A stretch of 64,000 nucleotides of DNA, from NCBI GenBank assembly GCA_030427205.1, contig JAUHXC010000001.1:744001-808000 (forward strand), read 5' to 3'. Made by a program: the position numbers and the translations under genes. Numbering within the stretch: the stretch's first letter is position 1; every line of letters begins with the position of its first letter. Positions 15,281-24,294 of the stretch are shown here, one piece after another. The notes under the pieces were generated by a model. That model worked only from the letters and a program-made list of their open reading frames with translations, did not search any database and was not told where the DNA came from. This stretch comes from a bacterium. Lineage in GTDB: Bacteria > Myxococcota_A > Bradymonadia > UBA7976 > UBA1532.

Positions 15281-17256
15281 CCCCACGTCGGGATCGCGTC
15301 CAGGTGCGGCGCGCGCAGCGGGTGCCGCGCGCGGAAGGCCTTGCGCAGCCGCAGGACGGCTTCGTCCGGGCGCCGGTACCGAAGATAGAGCAACCGGGCA
15401 TCGGCCTCCCCGGGGCGTTGTAGGGCCCTGAGGGCCAACATGCGCTGGTAGTGGCCGTCGGGATGCTGCGGATCGAGCGCCAGGAGCCGATCGGCGGCGG
15501 CCAGCGCGCCGACGTGATCGCCATCCAGCCCGCGCAGGATCGCCAGCACGATCCAGGTGCCGCGGGCGTCGGGCAGCGCCGTGGCCAGCCGCTCGGCGGC
15601 GACGCGGGCCGGCGGGATGCGATAGGCGGCCATGAGGGCCGCGATCCGCAGGCGGTGGCTCATGGGCCCCGCGCCGCGGGCGTCGGCCCGATCGAGCAGC
15701 GCCAGCACGGCGTCGGTGCGGCCCAGCGCCCAGGCCGCCTTGGCCGCGCCGAGCAGCGGGCGCGGGTCGTCGGGCCGCTCGCGGGCCAATTCGCGCAGCA
15801 TGTATTCGGCGCGGCGGGCGTCGGCGGCGAGCCCATCAGCCAGGGCGAGCCCATGCCGCAGCCGCGCCTCGGGCTCGGCATCGCTCACCGCGCCGATCGC
15901 CGCCGCCGCTTCGGCGACCACCATCACCGGGTTCGCCGCGCACCGGGCCCGGACCGCGGGCGCGGGCAGCGGATCACAGGCGAACGCGATGTAGTCGGCG
16001 TCGAACTGGCGATAGAGCAGGCGCACCGTCAGCCGCTCGGCGCCGGCGGGCATGCGCAGCCGCACCGCCCGCGGCTGCAGCGGCGGCAGGCGGGTATCGA
16101 AGACCACGCTGCGCAGGTCGTGCACCGCCCGCTCGGCCAGCGGGTCGCCCTGCGGATCGACCGGCTGGGCCCGCACGAGGTGGGTCGCTTCGGGCAGCCG
16201 CCCGTCGCGCAGCACGCCGCTCTCGTAGAGCACTGCCCCGTCGGCGCCGACGATCCGCCACTCGAGCCACGCCTGGTTGCTGTCGTTGACCCCCGCCGGG
16301 AAGGGGTGCCCCGCGGCGGTATTGGTCAGCACCACGTCGACCCGGCCCTCGCCGCCGTCGAGCAGGTCGATGCGTACGCTGTCGCGCACGAAGGCCGCCG
16401 TGGCCCGCCCGTGGGCGTCGTCTCCGCGCAGCGCGGCCAGCGCGATGTTGGCCCCCAGCGCCCGATGATCGCGGATCCGGCCGTCGCGGGCGCCTTTCTC
16501 GCGCGCCGAGGCGGCCACCCGCGGCATATGACAGTCGACGCAGCCCGCCGGCTTCGGCGTATCCAGGATCGCCGCGCCGCCGCCGAACGGGCCGTCGGCC
16601 CAGCCGAAGTGGTCGTCCTGGCCCCGCCGCCAGCGATCGCCCGAGACCTGGGCGTCGAGGCCCACCCGATGGCAGCTGCCGCAGAGTCGGCCGTCGTCGA
16701 TACCCGCCGGCCGCACCCGCGCGCCGTGCCCTTCGCCGATGGGCACCGGGTCGAGGCGGGCGTGGTAGGCACCGTTGCCGATGGGCGGCGGCGCCTCGCC
16801 GATGGAGTGGCACAAGAGGCAGCCGATGCCCGCCTGCGCCGCCGGCGTGGCCAGCGTCGCGTCGTCGAGGGCGTCGAGCGGCCCGGTCACGTCGAGGGCC
16901 GGGTCGTGGCAGGCGGCGCAGAAGCGGAAGCCGTCGGGCCCGCGCACCGCGTGAAACGCCCGGGCCGACGCGGTGTAGTACGGGTTGGCGAACGACGAGA
17001 AGCGGTGGGCCGAGGCGGCCCATTGCGCGGCGACGTCGGGGTGGCAGCGGGCGCAGGCGCCGGCGCCGATCGCCGGGCCGGCGTAGACGCCGTCGCGCTC
17101 GACCGCCGCCTTCACCGCCTGCGCATCAGGCCCGCCGGGGCCCAGCAGGCGCGCCTGCCCGGTCGCGCCGGCGGGGGTGAACTCGGCCGCCCGGGCGCCG
17201 ACCACCGCGCCGATGGCCAGCAGCACCAGCAGCGCCGGCAGGCCCGCTCGGCTCAT
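15271..17256 (-). CDS. Periplasmic pentaheme c-type cytochrome with TPR C-terminus
   Basis: The 661-aa protein starts at ATG 17256, overlapping the DUF2330 stop (ATGA). A signal peptide covers residues 1-23. Five CxxCH heme sites are seen: CARCH (68-72), CAACH (113-117), CLLCH (146-150), CGSCH (192-196) and CVDCH (239-243). Isolated His residues between them can act as distal ligands. This spacing resembles the multiheme 'cytochrome c554/NrfA-like' group. Residues about 290-470 are beta-rich, and 500-640 hold TPR-like helices. It probably carries electrons in the periplasm, with the TPR part binding partners. The electron donor and acceptor are unknown. Confidence 0.87.
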   Translation of the reverse strand: MSRAGLPALLVLLAIGAVVGARAAEFTPAGATGQARLLGPGGPDAQAVKAAVERDGVYAGPAIGAGACARCHPDVAAQWAASAHRFSSFANPYYTASARAFHAVRGPDGFRFCAACHDPALDVTGPLDALDDATLATPAAQAGIGCLLCHSIGEAPPPIGNGAYHARLDPVPIGEGHGARVRPAGIDDGRLCGSCHRVGLDAQVSGDRWRRGQDDHFGWADGPFGGGAAILDTPKPAGCVDCHMPRVAASAREKGARDGRIRDHRALGANIALAALRGDDAHGRATAAFVRDSVRIDLLDGGEGRVDVVLTNTAAGHPFPAGVNDSNQAWLEWRIVGADGAVLYESGVLRDGRLPEATHLVRAQPVDPQGDPLAERAVHDLRSVVFDTRLPPLQPRAVRLRMPAGAERLTVRLLYRQFDADYIAFACDPLPAPAVRARCAANPVMVVAEAAAAIGAVSDAEPEARLRHGLALADGLAADARRAEYMLRELARERPDDPRPLLGAAKAAWALGRTDAVLALLDRADARGAGPMSHRLRIAALMAAYRIPPARVAAERLATALPDARGTWIVLAILRGLDGDHVGALAAADRLLALDPQHPDGHYQRMLALRALQRPGEADARLLYLRYRRPDEAVLRLRKAFRARHPLRAPHLDAIPTWGQR

Positions 17257-18752
17257 CGCGCGCGCGTCTCGCCCTTGCGCACGGGCGCCGGCTTGCCGGG
17301 CAGGCCGAGCTGCGGCAGCGCCGAGCGCACGACGGCCTCGAGCGCCACGTTCTCCCGCTTGGCGGTGCCCAGGTCGCCGGCGGCCTTGACCTGCTGCCCC
17401 TTGCGGTTGTTCGGCGGCCCGCCCCAGCGGCCGTAGCGCGGGTTGTCGCACTTCACCTCACCGGCCCAGTAGTGGCGGATGATGTAGCGCCCCTGGAAGT
17501 TATTGGCCCCGCTCTTCTCGACGCCGCCGGGCGGCTCGAGGCTGGCCCCGGCGCTGCCCCGCCCGCCGCGCACCGGCTCGGCGGGCACGAAGACCAGATC
17601 TTCGCTGAGCGTCGCCTTGTCGTAGCGGGTATGCAGCCGGGTGAGCACCCATGACGAGAAGCTGCCGAAGAACGGCTGCATGCGCTGCCCGGGCCGCGGG
17701 CGGCTGGGCGGCACCTTGCCGCTGCCGCCGCCGAGGCCGAGCACGTCGCCGCCGAGCGAGAGCATGTCTTCGGGCTGCAGCGGCGGCACCGGGCACGGGT
17801 CGCAGCTCGTCGTCTGCCACGCGTACTCGGTCACCACCGCGCCGCCGCCGGCCCGGGCCAGGGTCTCGTCGAAGAGCTGGGTGTAGAAGGCCCCGAAGTT
17901 CTCGCGCACCTTATTCTCGACCTCCAAGTTCGAGGGGATGAACAGGTTCTGGTAGTTGGCCACCTCGTAGCGGCTCTTCGGGCTGAGCACGTAGACGATG
18001 AGGTCCTGCTTGCCGTTGGCGTTGAGCAGGCCCAGGCGCACCGGCAGGCGCAGCTGCTTGCTCTCGAAGTCGAAGCGCAGCGGCGAGAGCACGGCCACGC
18101 CGTTGGCGTCGGTCTTCACCTTTTTGATGTCGACCTTGGCCACGAAGAACTTCATGCCCTCGGCGACGTAGGGCGCCAGCGCCTTGGGCGCGCCGGCGGG
18201 GATGGCGTAGCCGTTGCGCCGCAGCCAGGTGTCGAGGCCGTTGGCCTCCTCGGCCGACAGGATCACGATCTGGTACTCGCCGACGGTGAACTCGGCCTCG
18301 ACGGTGACTCCCAGGTCGTCGCCCATCAGGTCGGTGGGCGCGGCGCCCGACTCCTGAACCATGCCCGGCGCCATCGCCATGCGCGGCACCGGCCGGGGCA
18401 CGTAGCACGGGTCCTGCTCCCAGTATTCGACGAGCCGCGGCGCGCTGAGCTGGTCGATCTTGTCGAAGACGTCGTGGGGCAGGGTCTTGACCTGCTCCTC
18501 CTGCAGCACCACCGGCACCGGCACCACCATCGCGAAGTCCTCGGTGGGCCCGCGGTAGGTATTCGACATCGTCATGACGGTGCGCGTGCCCTGGCGCATG
18601 AGCACCACCTGCGACGCGTCGTTGTACAGGCCGCTGTCGGCCCCCGAGACGAAGAACCCGCAGAACGCGGACGCGCCGGTCGGCGCGATGGCCAGCGCGG
18701 CGCACAGCAGCATCAAAGACGGCGCGGCCAGCGCGCGGCGACGAAGACCCAT
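17253..18752 (-). CDS. DUF2330 family secreted protein
   Basis: The 499-aa protein has a signal peptide (LLCAALAIAPTGASAF) followed at once by CGFFVSGADSGLYNDASQV, the conserved start of DUF2330 proteins found widely in Myxococcota. ATG 18752 is preceded by GGGAGGGG at good spacing and is preferred over ATG 18770. A Gly/Ser-rich loop (DVLGLGGGSGKVPP) interrupts the second half, and several cysteines (CYVP, SCDPCPVPP, KCDNPRYG) suggest disulfides. The function of DUF2330 is unknown. Coupling to the pentaheme cytochrome (ATGA) suggests a shared periplasmic role here. Confidence 0.88.
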   Translation of the reverse strand: MGLRRRALAAPSLMLLCAALAIAPTGASAFCGFFVSGADSGLYNDASQVVLMRQGTRTVMTMSNTYRGPTEDFAMVVPVPVVLQEEQVKTLPHDVFDKIDQLSAPRLVEYWEQDPCYVPRPVPRMAMAPGMVQESGAAPTDLMGDDLGVTVEAEFTVGEYQIVILSAEEANGLDTWLRRNGYAIPAGAPKALAPYVAEGMKFFVAKVDIKKVKTDANGVAVLSPLRFDFESKQLRLPVRLGLLNANGKQDLIVYVLSPKSRYEVANYQNLFIPSNLEVENKVRENFGAFYTQLFDETLARAGGGAVVTEYAWQTTSCDPCPVPPLQPEDMLSLGGDVLGLGGGSGKVPPSRPRPGQRMQPFFGSFSSWVLTRLHTRYDKATLSEDLVFVPAEPVRGGRGSAGASLEPPGGVEKSGANNFQGRYIIRHYWAGEVKCDNPRYGRWGGPPNNRKGQQVKAAGDLGTAKRENVALEAVVRSALPQLGLPGKPAPVRKGETRAR

Positions 18753-18821
18753 GAGACCCCTCCCGTTCATCCCCGTGGATATGGGCCCACCCTAACCCGA
18801 GCGGTCGGTGCGCGTAAGGCT

Positions 18822-19853
18822 TCAGGGCGCCTCGGGGCCGACGCCCGGCAACCCGCAGCGCTCGAAGAGCCGCATCCAGGCCGCGGCGTGGGCCCGCAGC
18901 GCCGCGCGCCAGGCCGCCCGCAGGCCGCGGTCTTCGCGCAGCTGATCCCGATGGAAGGCGGCCAGGGCCGGCGGCGGATCGATGCCCGCGACGCTGCGCC
19001 GATAGAGCCGGTCGAGGCCGGTCAAGAGCGGCCGGATGGCGCGATCGCTCTCCGCGAGCAGCGGCTGGACCCGGCCGACATAGTGCCGTTCGAAGACCGC
19101 GCGCAGCGCCGGACCCCGCTCGGCGCAGGTCGCCCCGTCGACGGCGTCGAGCCGGGCGGTCACCGCCTCGATCACATAGCGCCCGTGATTCAGCCGCCGC
19201 AGCGCCGCGCCCGCCGCCCGCAGCCCGTTGAGCGGGCCCAGCGCCGCCTCGATGTCGGCCGGGCGGCGGGCCCGCAGGTCGTCGACCACCTCGACCAGCG
19301 CGGTGATCGAGCGCGCCGCCCGATCGGCGTTGCCCGGCACGAAGGGGCCGTCGGCCACCGAGAACAGCACCGCCACCTCGCGCCCGGCCCAGATCGCGTT
19401 GAAGACGTCCGCCGGCAGGTGGCGCCGCTTGTGGGCCAGCGCCGCGGTCAACGTCTCGCGCGCCGGCGGCTCGGCCGCGGGCAGGCAGCGCTCGGCGACG
19501 TCCATGAACTTCAGGCTGTACAGCGCGCGCTGGCTGTAGGTCATCACCCGGCCCAGCGCGTTGTTGCGCCCGCCGACCACCTCGCCGAGCCCGCAGCCGT
19601 GCAGCCCCAGGAAACCGCGCACGTCGAGCGTCGGCCCCGGCGGGATGTCGATGCGCCGCGCCCGCTGCCGGGGCAGGCCGGCCAGCGCGGGCGGGCCGTC
19701 GTCGGTGGCCAGCGTCAGATCCTCGACCGCCGCGAGATAGTCGGCCAGCGGCTTCGGCAGCCGACGGCGGGCGTCGCAGCCAAGGGCGGTCAATGCCCAG
19801 ACGGCCAGCGCCCAGACGGCGGGGGACAACGGCAGCGGGAGAGCGCGGCGCAC
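18822..19853 (-). CDS. DUF3080-like lipoprotein
   Basis: The 343-aa protein starts at a GTG and has a lipoprotein signal (ALTALGC). The core LDVRGFLGLHGCGLGEVVGG and NNALGRVMTYSQRALYSLKF closely fits the DUF3080 signature (LSLHGC.LG..V..RNS.LGRV...SQ). DUF3080 is, as far as I know, mostly gammaproteobacterial, so a copy in this genome is notable. The rest is helical with no enzyme motif. It diverges from the CBS-domain gene; only 65 nt separate the two starts. Function unknown; envelope-located. Confidence 0.75.
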   Translation of the reverse strand: MRRALPLPLSPAVWALAVWALTALGCDARRRLPKPLADYLAAVEDLTLATDDGPPALAGLPRQRARRIDIPPGPTLDVRGFLGLHGCGLGEVVGGRNNALGRVMTYSQRALYSLKFMDVAERCLPAAEPPARETLTAALAHKRRHLPADVFNAIWAGREVAVLFSVADGPFVPGNADRAARSITALVEVVDDLRARRPADIEAALGPLNGLRAAGAALRRLNHGRYVIEAVTARLDAVDGATCAERGPALRAVFERHYVGRVQPLLAESDRAIRPLLTGLDRLYRRSVAGIDPPPALAAFHRDQLREDRGLRAAWRAALRAHAAAWMRLFERCGLPGVGPEAP

Positions 19854-19905
19854 GTCAGACGATGGTCGGCGACCGGCGCGCGTCGCGGGCGGGGCCGACC
19901 CCTGC

Positions 19906-19919
19906 TACCCTGCGCAGCA
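19906..19919 (+). promoter_or_regulatory. Candidate -10 element of a leaderless transcript
   Basis: TACCCT at 19906-19911 ends 7 nt before the ATG at 19919 of the CBS gene, with no ribosome site between. This spacing places the transcription start at or next to the ATG. No clear -35 is seen. Confidence 0.35.
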
Positions 19920-20497
19920 TGGCCGACGACTTCGACCCCACCATCGACGCCGTGCGCCGCCCGCCGGCGGCCCGCATCCCCGCGGTGCGCCCCGCCGCGG
20001 CCCTGCGCCCGAGCGCCGCGGCGCGCGACGAGGCGGCCAAGGCCTATCGCCAGGTCGAGAAGCCGCCCGGCCCGGCCCGGCCCACCGACGCCAGCCAGGT
20101 GCTCGTCCGCCAGATCATGACCAGCCCGGTGCATACCCTGCCGCTCGGCGCCACCGCCGGCGAGGCCGCCGGGCTGATGGAGAGCCGGCGCATCCGCCAT
20201 GTGCCCATCGTCGGCCCCGACGGGCGGCTGGCCGGGTTGGTGGCCGAGTCCGACCTCTTCCGCATCGCCCGCCGCGAGAGCGGCTGGCCGACGCGGCCCC
20301 TGGAGGCGGTGATGGTGGCCGACGTCTTGACCCTCGCCCCCGACGACACCCTGCACGCCGCCGCCGGCCGCCTCTCGCAGCGCGGGCTCGCCGGCGGGCC
20401 GGTGACCGATCCGGTCGGGCGGCCGGTGGGTTTTCTGTCTGCCCGCGACCTGCTCGCGGTGCTGGTGCAGCGGGCGCCGCTGACGCTCTGGGTCTGA
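19919..20497 (+). CDS. CBS-domain pair protein
   Basis: The 192-aa protein has a Pro/Ala/Arg-rich N-terminal extension (1-60) and two CBS domains. The first is VRQIMTSPVHTLPLGATAGE to about 120, with RRIRHVPIVGPDGRLAGLV. The second has VMVADVLTLAPDDTLHAAAG and GGPVTDPVGRPVGFLS. CBS pairs bind adenosine nucleotides and act as energy or cation sensors; the effector partner is unknown as no fused domain is present. The start is chosen because the upstream frame is not protein-like and a -10-like hexamer lies just before it. Confidence 0.87.
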   Translation: MADDFDPTIDAVRRPPAARIPAVRPAAALRPSAAARDEAAKAYRQVEKPPGPARPTDASQVLVRQIMTSPVHTLPLGATAGEAAGLMESRRIRHVPIVGPDGRLAGLVAESDLFRIARRESGWPTRPLEAVMVADVLTLAPDDTLHAAAGRLSQRGLAGGPVTDPVGRPVGFLSARDLLAVLVQRAPLTLWV

Positions 20498-20543
20498 TCG
20501 GTCGGTCTCGCGGGCCGCCGGGGCCCGTCGTCACAGCCCGCCG

Positions 20544-21119
20544 TCAGAGCCCGCCGTCGGGCCGCTTCAGCTCTTTGGTGATCACCCGAAAACGCGTCAC
20601 CTCGAGCCCGTCGATCTGCGCCGCCCGGGCCACGTTGCGGAAGCGCGGCAGCAGATCGTCCACCAGCCGCTGCTGACCGCCCGCCGCCTCGACGCCCTCC
20701 GCCGAGCGCTTGGTCACCAGGAAGTACAGCATGCGCACCAGGTCGCGTCGCTTGAGGCGCACCGCGGTCGCCGCCGCCGGGCTGGCCGCCACCACCCCGA
20801 TCTGCAGCTGCAGGAAGCGCCCGTCGCGCTCGGCGAGCAGGATGTCGTGCAGCCCCAGGTCGACGGTCACCGGGCCTGCCGGGGCCTCGGCGTCCGCTCC
20901 CGCGTCGGGCTCGGCCGCGGGCGGCGGCGGCTCGACGGTCGGCTTGGGCGGCGTGGCCGCCGGCATGGGCGGGACCGGCGCGGCGGGCGGCGTCTGCACC
21001 GTCGGCGCCTCGACCGGCGGCGGCGGCTCGACGACGGGGCCGGCGAAGAAGACGAACCAAGCGATGACGACGGCCACGATGGCCACAGCGAGCAGTGCGA
21101 AGCGGTTCATGGCCCGCAT
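20544..21119 (-). CDS. FliL-like membrane-anchored periplasmic protein
   Basis: The 191-aa protein has one N-terminal transmembrane helix (about 8-27), a long Pro/Ala linker (28-80) and a C-terminal domain (82-190). The domain pattern DGRFLQLQIGVVAASP ... VRMLYFLVTKRSAEGVEAAG ... LEVTRFRVITKEL resembles FliL, the flagellar-motor stomatin-like protein. No other flagellar gene lies in this window. It may be a FliL paralogue that tunes another membrane machine. Homology is moderate and read by eye. ATG 21110 is an alternative start. Confidence 0.65.
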   Translation of the reverse strand: MRAMNRFALLAVAIVAVVIAWFVFFAGPVVEPPPPVEAPTVQTPPAAPVPPMPAATPPKPTVEPPPPAAEPDAGADAEAPAGPVTVDLGLHDILLAERDGRFLQLQIGVVAASPAAATAVRLKRRDLVRMLYFLVTKRSAEGVEAAGGQQRLVDDLLPRFRNVARAAQIDGLEVTRFRVITKELKRPDGGL

Positions 21120-21453
21120 GATGCGTCATCGGCCCGATGGGGTACAGCCCGCAGCGGCGTCGATTCGACGACGCCCTTGACCCGAGGCGGGCAGATCGGG
21201 TGCAATCCCCCAGCAACGCCAACCCCGACCCGAGGAGGCTCCGATGGACAACCTGGCCATTGTTCGACCCCGCGGGTCGAGGTGCGCGCGCTAGAGCATC
21301 CGCTCGTCAGGCGCCTCGGCGGCAGACAGCCCGCCGACCCTCCACCCGCAGTCCGATACCCGAATCGAACCCGACGCGCCCCGCCATTTCGGCCGCGGCC
21401 CGTCGACCCGTATCTCACTGCGCGCCGGCCCGTGGTCGGCGAGGAGAACCGCG
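21120..21453. other. 334-bp intergenic region upstream of rsgA
   Basis: No full gene is supported here. It contains a 16-codon ORF with a very good ribosome site (listed separately) and the GGAG site for rsgA. A minus-strand GGTTCGATTC resembles a tRNA T-loop but has no matching arms. The promoter for rsgA and the small ORF should lie around 21130-21230. Confidence 0.5.
21244..21294 (+). CDS. Possible leader peptide or truncated ORF (16 aa)
   Basis: GAGGAGG lies 5 nt before an ATG at 21244, a better ribosome site than many full-length genes here. The frame encodes MDNLAIVRPRGSRCAR and stops at TAG 21292-21294. It lies 160 nt upstream of the rsgA start on the same strand. It could be a regulatory leader peptide, or the start of a gene truncated by mutation. 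Confidence 0.35.
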   Translation: MDNLAIVRPRGSRCAR

Positions 21454-22539
21454 TTGTCTCGTGATCCCATGACCCGGGCCCTGGGTGGCCTGGGCTTCGA
21501 CAGTCATATCCGCTCCGAATTCCGCGCCGTCGCCGGCCCCGAGCATCACCCCGCGCGGGTGGTCGCCGACCACGGCACCCGCCTGCTCGTCGACCGCGGC
21601 GCAGGCCCCGAACCCGGCGTCGTGCGCGGCGCCCTGCTGCGCGAGGGCCGCCCCGCCGTCGGCGACTGGGTCGCCCTCGCCCCGGCCGAAGGCGAGCTGC
21701 GGCCCATCGAGGCGCTCATACCCCGCCAACGGGCCATCGTGCGCAAAGCGGCCGGCGAGCGCACCGTGCCCCAGGTCATCGCCGCCTGGGTCGACACCGC
21801 CTTCGTCGTCGCCGGCCTCGACGGCGACTTCAACCCGCGGCGCATCGAGCGCATCCTCACCGCGCTGGCCGGCACCGGCGTGCAGCCGGTGGTGCTGCTC
21901 AACAAGGCCGACGCCTGCGTCGACCGCGCCGGGGCCCGGGCGCAGCTGGCGGTGCACGCCCCGGTCTGCTTCGTCAGCGCCCTGACCGGCGAGGGGGTCG
22001 ACATCGTGCCCACGCTGCTCGGCAAGGGCCGCACCGGCGTGCTCGTCGGCGCGTCGGGCGCGGGCAAGTCGACCCTCACCAACCGGCTGCTCGGCGGTGA
22101 TGTGCAGGCCACCGCCGCGGTGCGCGAGGGCGACGACAAAGGCCGCCACACCACCACCAGCCGGGCGCTCTTCGCCCTGCCCGACGGCGGCGGGCTGCTC
22201 ATCGACACCCCCGGCATGCGCGAGCTGGCGCTGTGGGCCGGCGAAGGCGAGGCCGACGAGGCGTTCGACGACATCGCCGCGCTCGGCCAGCGGTGCCGTT
22301 TTCGCGACTGCGCCCACGGGGCCGAGCCGGGCTGCGCCATCCGCGCCGCCGTCGAGCGCGGCGAGCTCGACGAGGCGCGGCTGGCCTCGTACGACAAGCT
22401 GCAGCGCGAGCTGGCCTACGCCGAGCGGCGGCAGGACGAGCAGGCGGCGCGGGCGGCCCAGACCCGCTGGAAGTCGGTCAGCACCCGCATGCGCCAGCGG
22501 CGCAACTTCGAAGACCGCAACGGGGGCAAGGCGTGGTGA
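21454..22539 (+). CDS. rsgA: Ribosome small-subunit-dependent GTPase RsgA
   Basis: The 361-aa protein has the circularly permuted GTPase order of RsgA: OB fold (about 25-100), G4 NKAD (150-153), G5 VSAL, then G1 GASGAGKSTLTN (198-209), a switch region GDDKGRHTTTSR and G3 DTPGMRE (251-257). The zinc site CRFRDCAHGAEPGC starts near residue 281. It releases late 30S assembly factors using GTP. The start is a TTG at 21454 with GGAG 7 nt upstream; the first ATG, five codons later, has no properly spaced site. It is followed by proA, rsfS and rlmH, all ribosome- or metabolism-related housekeeping genes. Confidence 0.94.
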   Translation: MSRDPMTRALGGLGFDSHIRSEFRAVAGPEHHPARVVADHGTRLLVDRGAGPEPGVVRGALLREGRPAVGDWVALAPAEGELRPIEALIPRQRAIVRKAAGERTVPQVIAAWVDTAFVVAGLDGDFNPRRIERILTALAGTGVQPVVLLNKADACVDRAGARAQLAVHAPVCFVSALTGEGVDIVPTLLGKGRTGVLVGASGAGKSTLTNRLLGGDVQATAAVREGDDKGRHTTTSRALFALPDGGGLLIDTPGMRELALWAGEGEADEAFDDIAALGQRCRFRDCAHGAEPGCAIRAAVERGELDEARLASYDKLQRELAYAERRQDEQAARAAQTRWKSVSTRMRQRRNFEDRNGGKAW

Positions 22540-22645
22540 TCGCCGCGCAGCGCCCCCGTCGCGCGGCGGGCGCGGGCCGTATGGGCTGTATCGGCCCCGG
22601 CGGCTCTGGCATGATGCGCCCTTCCCACGCCGGCCGGGAGCAGAT

Positions 22646-23902
22646 ATGACCCCCTCCGAACAGATGGACCAGCTCGGGCGCCGGGCCCGCGCCGCCGCCC
22701 GGGCGCTCGCCAAGGCGCCCGGACGCCAGCGCACCGACGCCTTGCGGCGCATGGCCGACGCGCTCGATCAGAGCCGCGATCGCATCGCCGAAGCCAACGC
22801 CCGCGACCTCGAAGCCGCCGATCGCAAGGGCATCAAGGGCGCGTTCCGCGACCGGCTCGAGCTCACCGAGAAGCGCATCGCCGGCATGATCCAGGGCCTG
22901 CGCGAGGTGGCCGCCATGCCCGATCCGGTCGGCGAGCTGACCGGCGAGACGGTGCGCCCCAACGGGCTGCGCGTGGCTCAGATGCGCATTCCGCTGGGGG
23001 TGGTCGGCATCATCTACGAGGCCCGGCCCAACGTGACCGCCGACGCGGCGGGGCTCTGCCTCAAGAGCGGCAACGCGGTGTTCTTGCGGGGCGGCAGCGA
23101 GGCGAAGCACAGCAACGCCGCCATCCTCGAGGTGCTGCGCGAGGCGGTGGTCGCCGCCGGCCTGCCCGCCGACGTGCTCATGAGCCTGCCCAGCACCGAC
23201 CGCGCCTGGATCATGGAGCTCTTGCAGGCCGAAGAGCACCTCGACGTGGTCATCCCGCGGGGCGGCGAGGCGCTCATCCGCTTCGTCGCCGAGAACGCGC
23301 GCATGCCGGTCATCAAGCACTACAAGGGCGTCTGCCACGTCTTCGTCGACGCGGCGGCCGACCTGGAGAAAGCCTTCGCGATCGCCTTCAACGCCAAGGT
23401 GCAGCGCCCGGGCGTCTGCAACGCGATGGAGACCCTGCTCGTGCACCGGGATGTCGCCGAGCGGTTCCTGCCGCCGATGGCCGACCGGCTCGTCGGCGCG
23501 GGGGTCGAGCTGCGCGGCTGCGACGCCACGCGGGCGTGGGTGCCGGGCGCGAAGGCGGCCACCGAAGAGGACTGGTACGCAGAGTATACGGACCTCATCC
23601 TGGCGGTGCGCGTCGTCGACGACCTCGACGCCGCCATCGCCCACATCGAGACCTACGGCTCGGATCATACCGAGTCGATCATCAGCGAAGACTACAGCGC
23701 CGTGCAGCGATTCCTCGAAGAGGTGTCGAGCAGCGTGGTCGTGGCCAACGCCTCGACCCGCTTCGCCGACGGCGGCCAGATGGGGCTGGGGGCCGAGATC
23801 GGTATCAGCACCACCCGGCTGCACGCCTACGGCCCGATGGGCGTCGTCGACCTGACGACGCGCAAGTACGTGATCCGCGGCTCGGGGCAGATCCGAACCT
23901 GA
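22646..23902 (+). CDS. proA: Gamma-glutamyl phosphate reductase (glutamate-5-semialdehyde dehydrogenase)
   Basis: The 418-aa protein is full length for ProA. It shows the cofactor and substrate segments RIPLGVVGIIYEARPNVT, LKSGNAVFLRGGSEA, VIPRGGEALIRFV and the catalytic Cys258 in QRPGVCNAMETLL. It reduces gamma-glutamyl phosphate to glutamate semialdehyde with NADPH, the second step of proline synthesis. GGGAG sits 6 nt before the ATG. No proB gene is seen nearby. It lies 107 nt after rsgA and 25 nt before rsfS, and is probably co-transcribed with rsfS and rlmH. Confidence 0.96.
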   Translation: MTPSEQMDQLGRRARAAARALAKAPGRQRTDALRRMADALDQSRDRIAEANARDLEAADRKGIKGAFRDRLELTEKRIAGMIQGLREVAAMPDPVGELTGETVRPNGLRVAQMRIPLGVVGIIYEARPNVTADAAGLCLKSGNAVFLRGGSEAKHSNAAILEVLREAVVAAGLPADVLMSLPSTDRAWIMELLQAEEHLDVVIPRGGEALIRFVAENARMPVIKHYKGVCHVFVDAAADLEKAFAIAFNAKVQRPGVCNAMETLLVHRDVAERFLPPMADRLVGAGVELRGCDATRAWVPGAKAATEEDWYAEYTDLILAVRVVDDLDAAIAHIETYGSDHTESIISEDYSAVQRFLEEVSSSVVVANASTRFADGGQMGLGAEIGISTTRLHAYGPMGVVDLTTRKYVIRGSGQIRT

Positions 23903-23927
23903 CCCCGCGCCCGATATGAAGGACACC

Positions 23928-24284
23928 ATGGAACCGATCGAACTGACCCGCCTGATGACCGAGGCGGCCGAAGAGAAGGCGGCCGACGACACCCTCGTGC
24001 TCGATGTCGAGACGCTGGTGGGCTACACCTCGTATTTCGTGATCTGCTCCGGCCGCAGCGGGCGGCAGGTGCAGGCCATCGCCGACCACGTCGTGCGCCA
24101 TATGCGCACCGAATACGGCTACCGCCCCATGGCCACCGACGGCCTGGGCATCAAGGCCAACTGGGTCGTGCTCGACTTCGGCGACGTGGTGATGCACGTC
24201 TTCCGCGAAGAAGAGCGCGCGCTCTACGACCTCGAGGGGCTGTGGCAGGACGCGCCGCGCGTCGCGCTGGAGCAGGCCTCCTGA
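23928..24284 (+). CDS. rsfS: Ribosomal silencing factor RsfS (Iojap family)
   Basis: The 118-aa protein covers the whole DUF143 fold: DTLVLDVETLVGYTSYFVIC, SGRSGRQVQAIADHVVRHM and KANWVVLDFGDVVMHVFREE. It binds uL14 on the 50S subunit and blocks subunit joining in starvation. ATG 23928 is chosen because AAGGA lies just upstream; an in-frame ATG at 23916 without a clear site is possible. It is 10 nt from rlmH, the usual neighbour in many bacteria. Confidence 0.94.
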   Translation: MEPIELTRLMTEAAEEKAADDTLVLDVETLVGYTSYFVICSGRSGRQVQAIADHVVRHMRTEYGYRPMATDGLGIKANWVVLDFGDVVMHVFREEERALYDLEGLWQDAPRVALEQAS

Positions 24285-24294
24285 TCGCCACCCG

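Noticed and set aside
21330..21400. Possible minus-strand tRNA (GGTTCGATTC T-loop)
   Set aside because: The flanking bases do not form a T-stem, and no acceptor, D or anticodon stem can be drawn.
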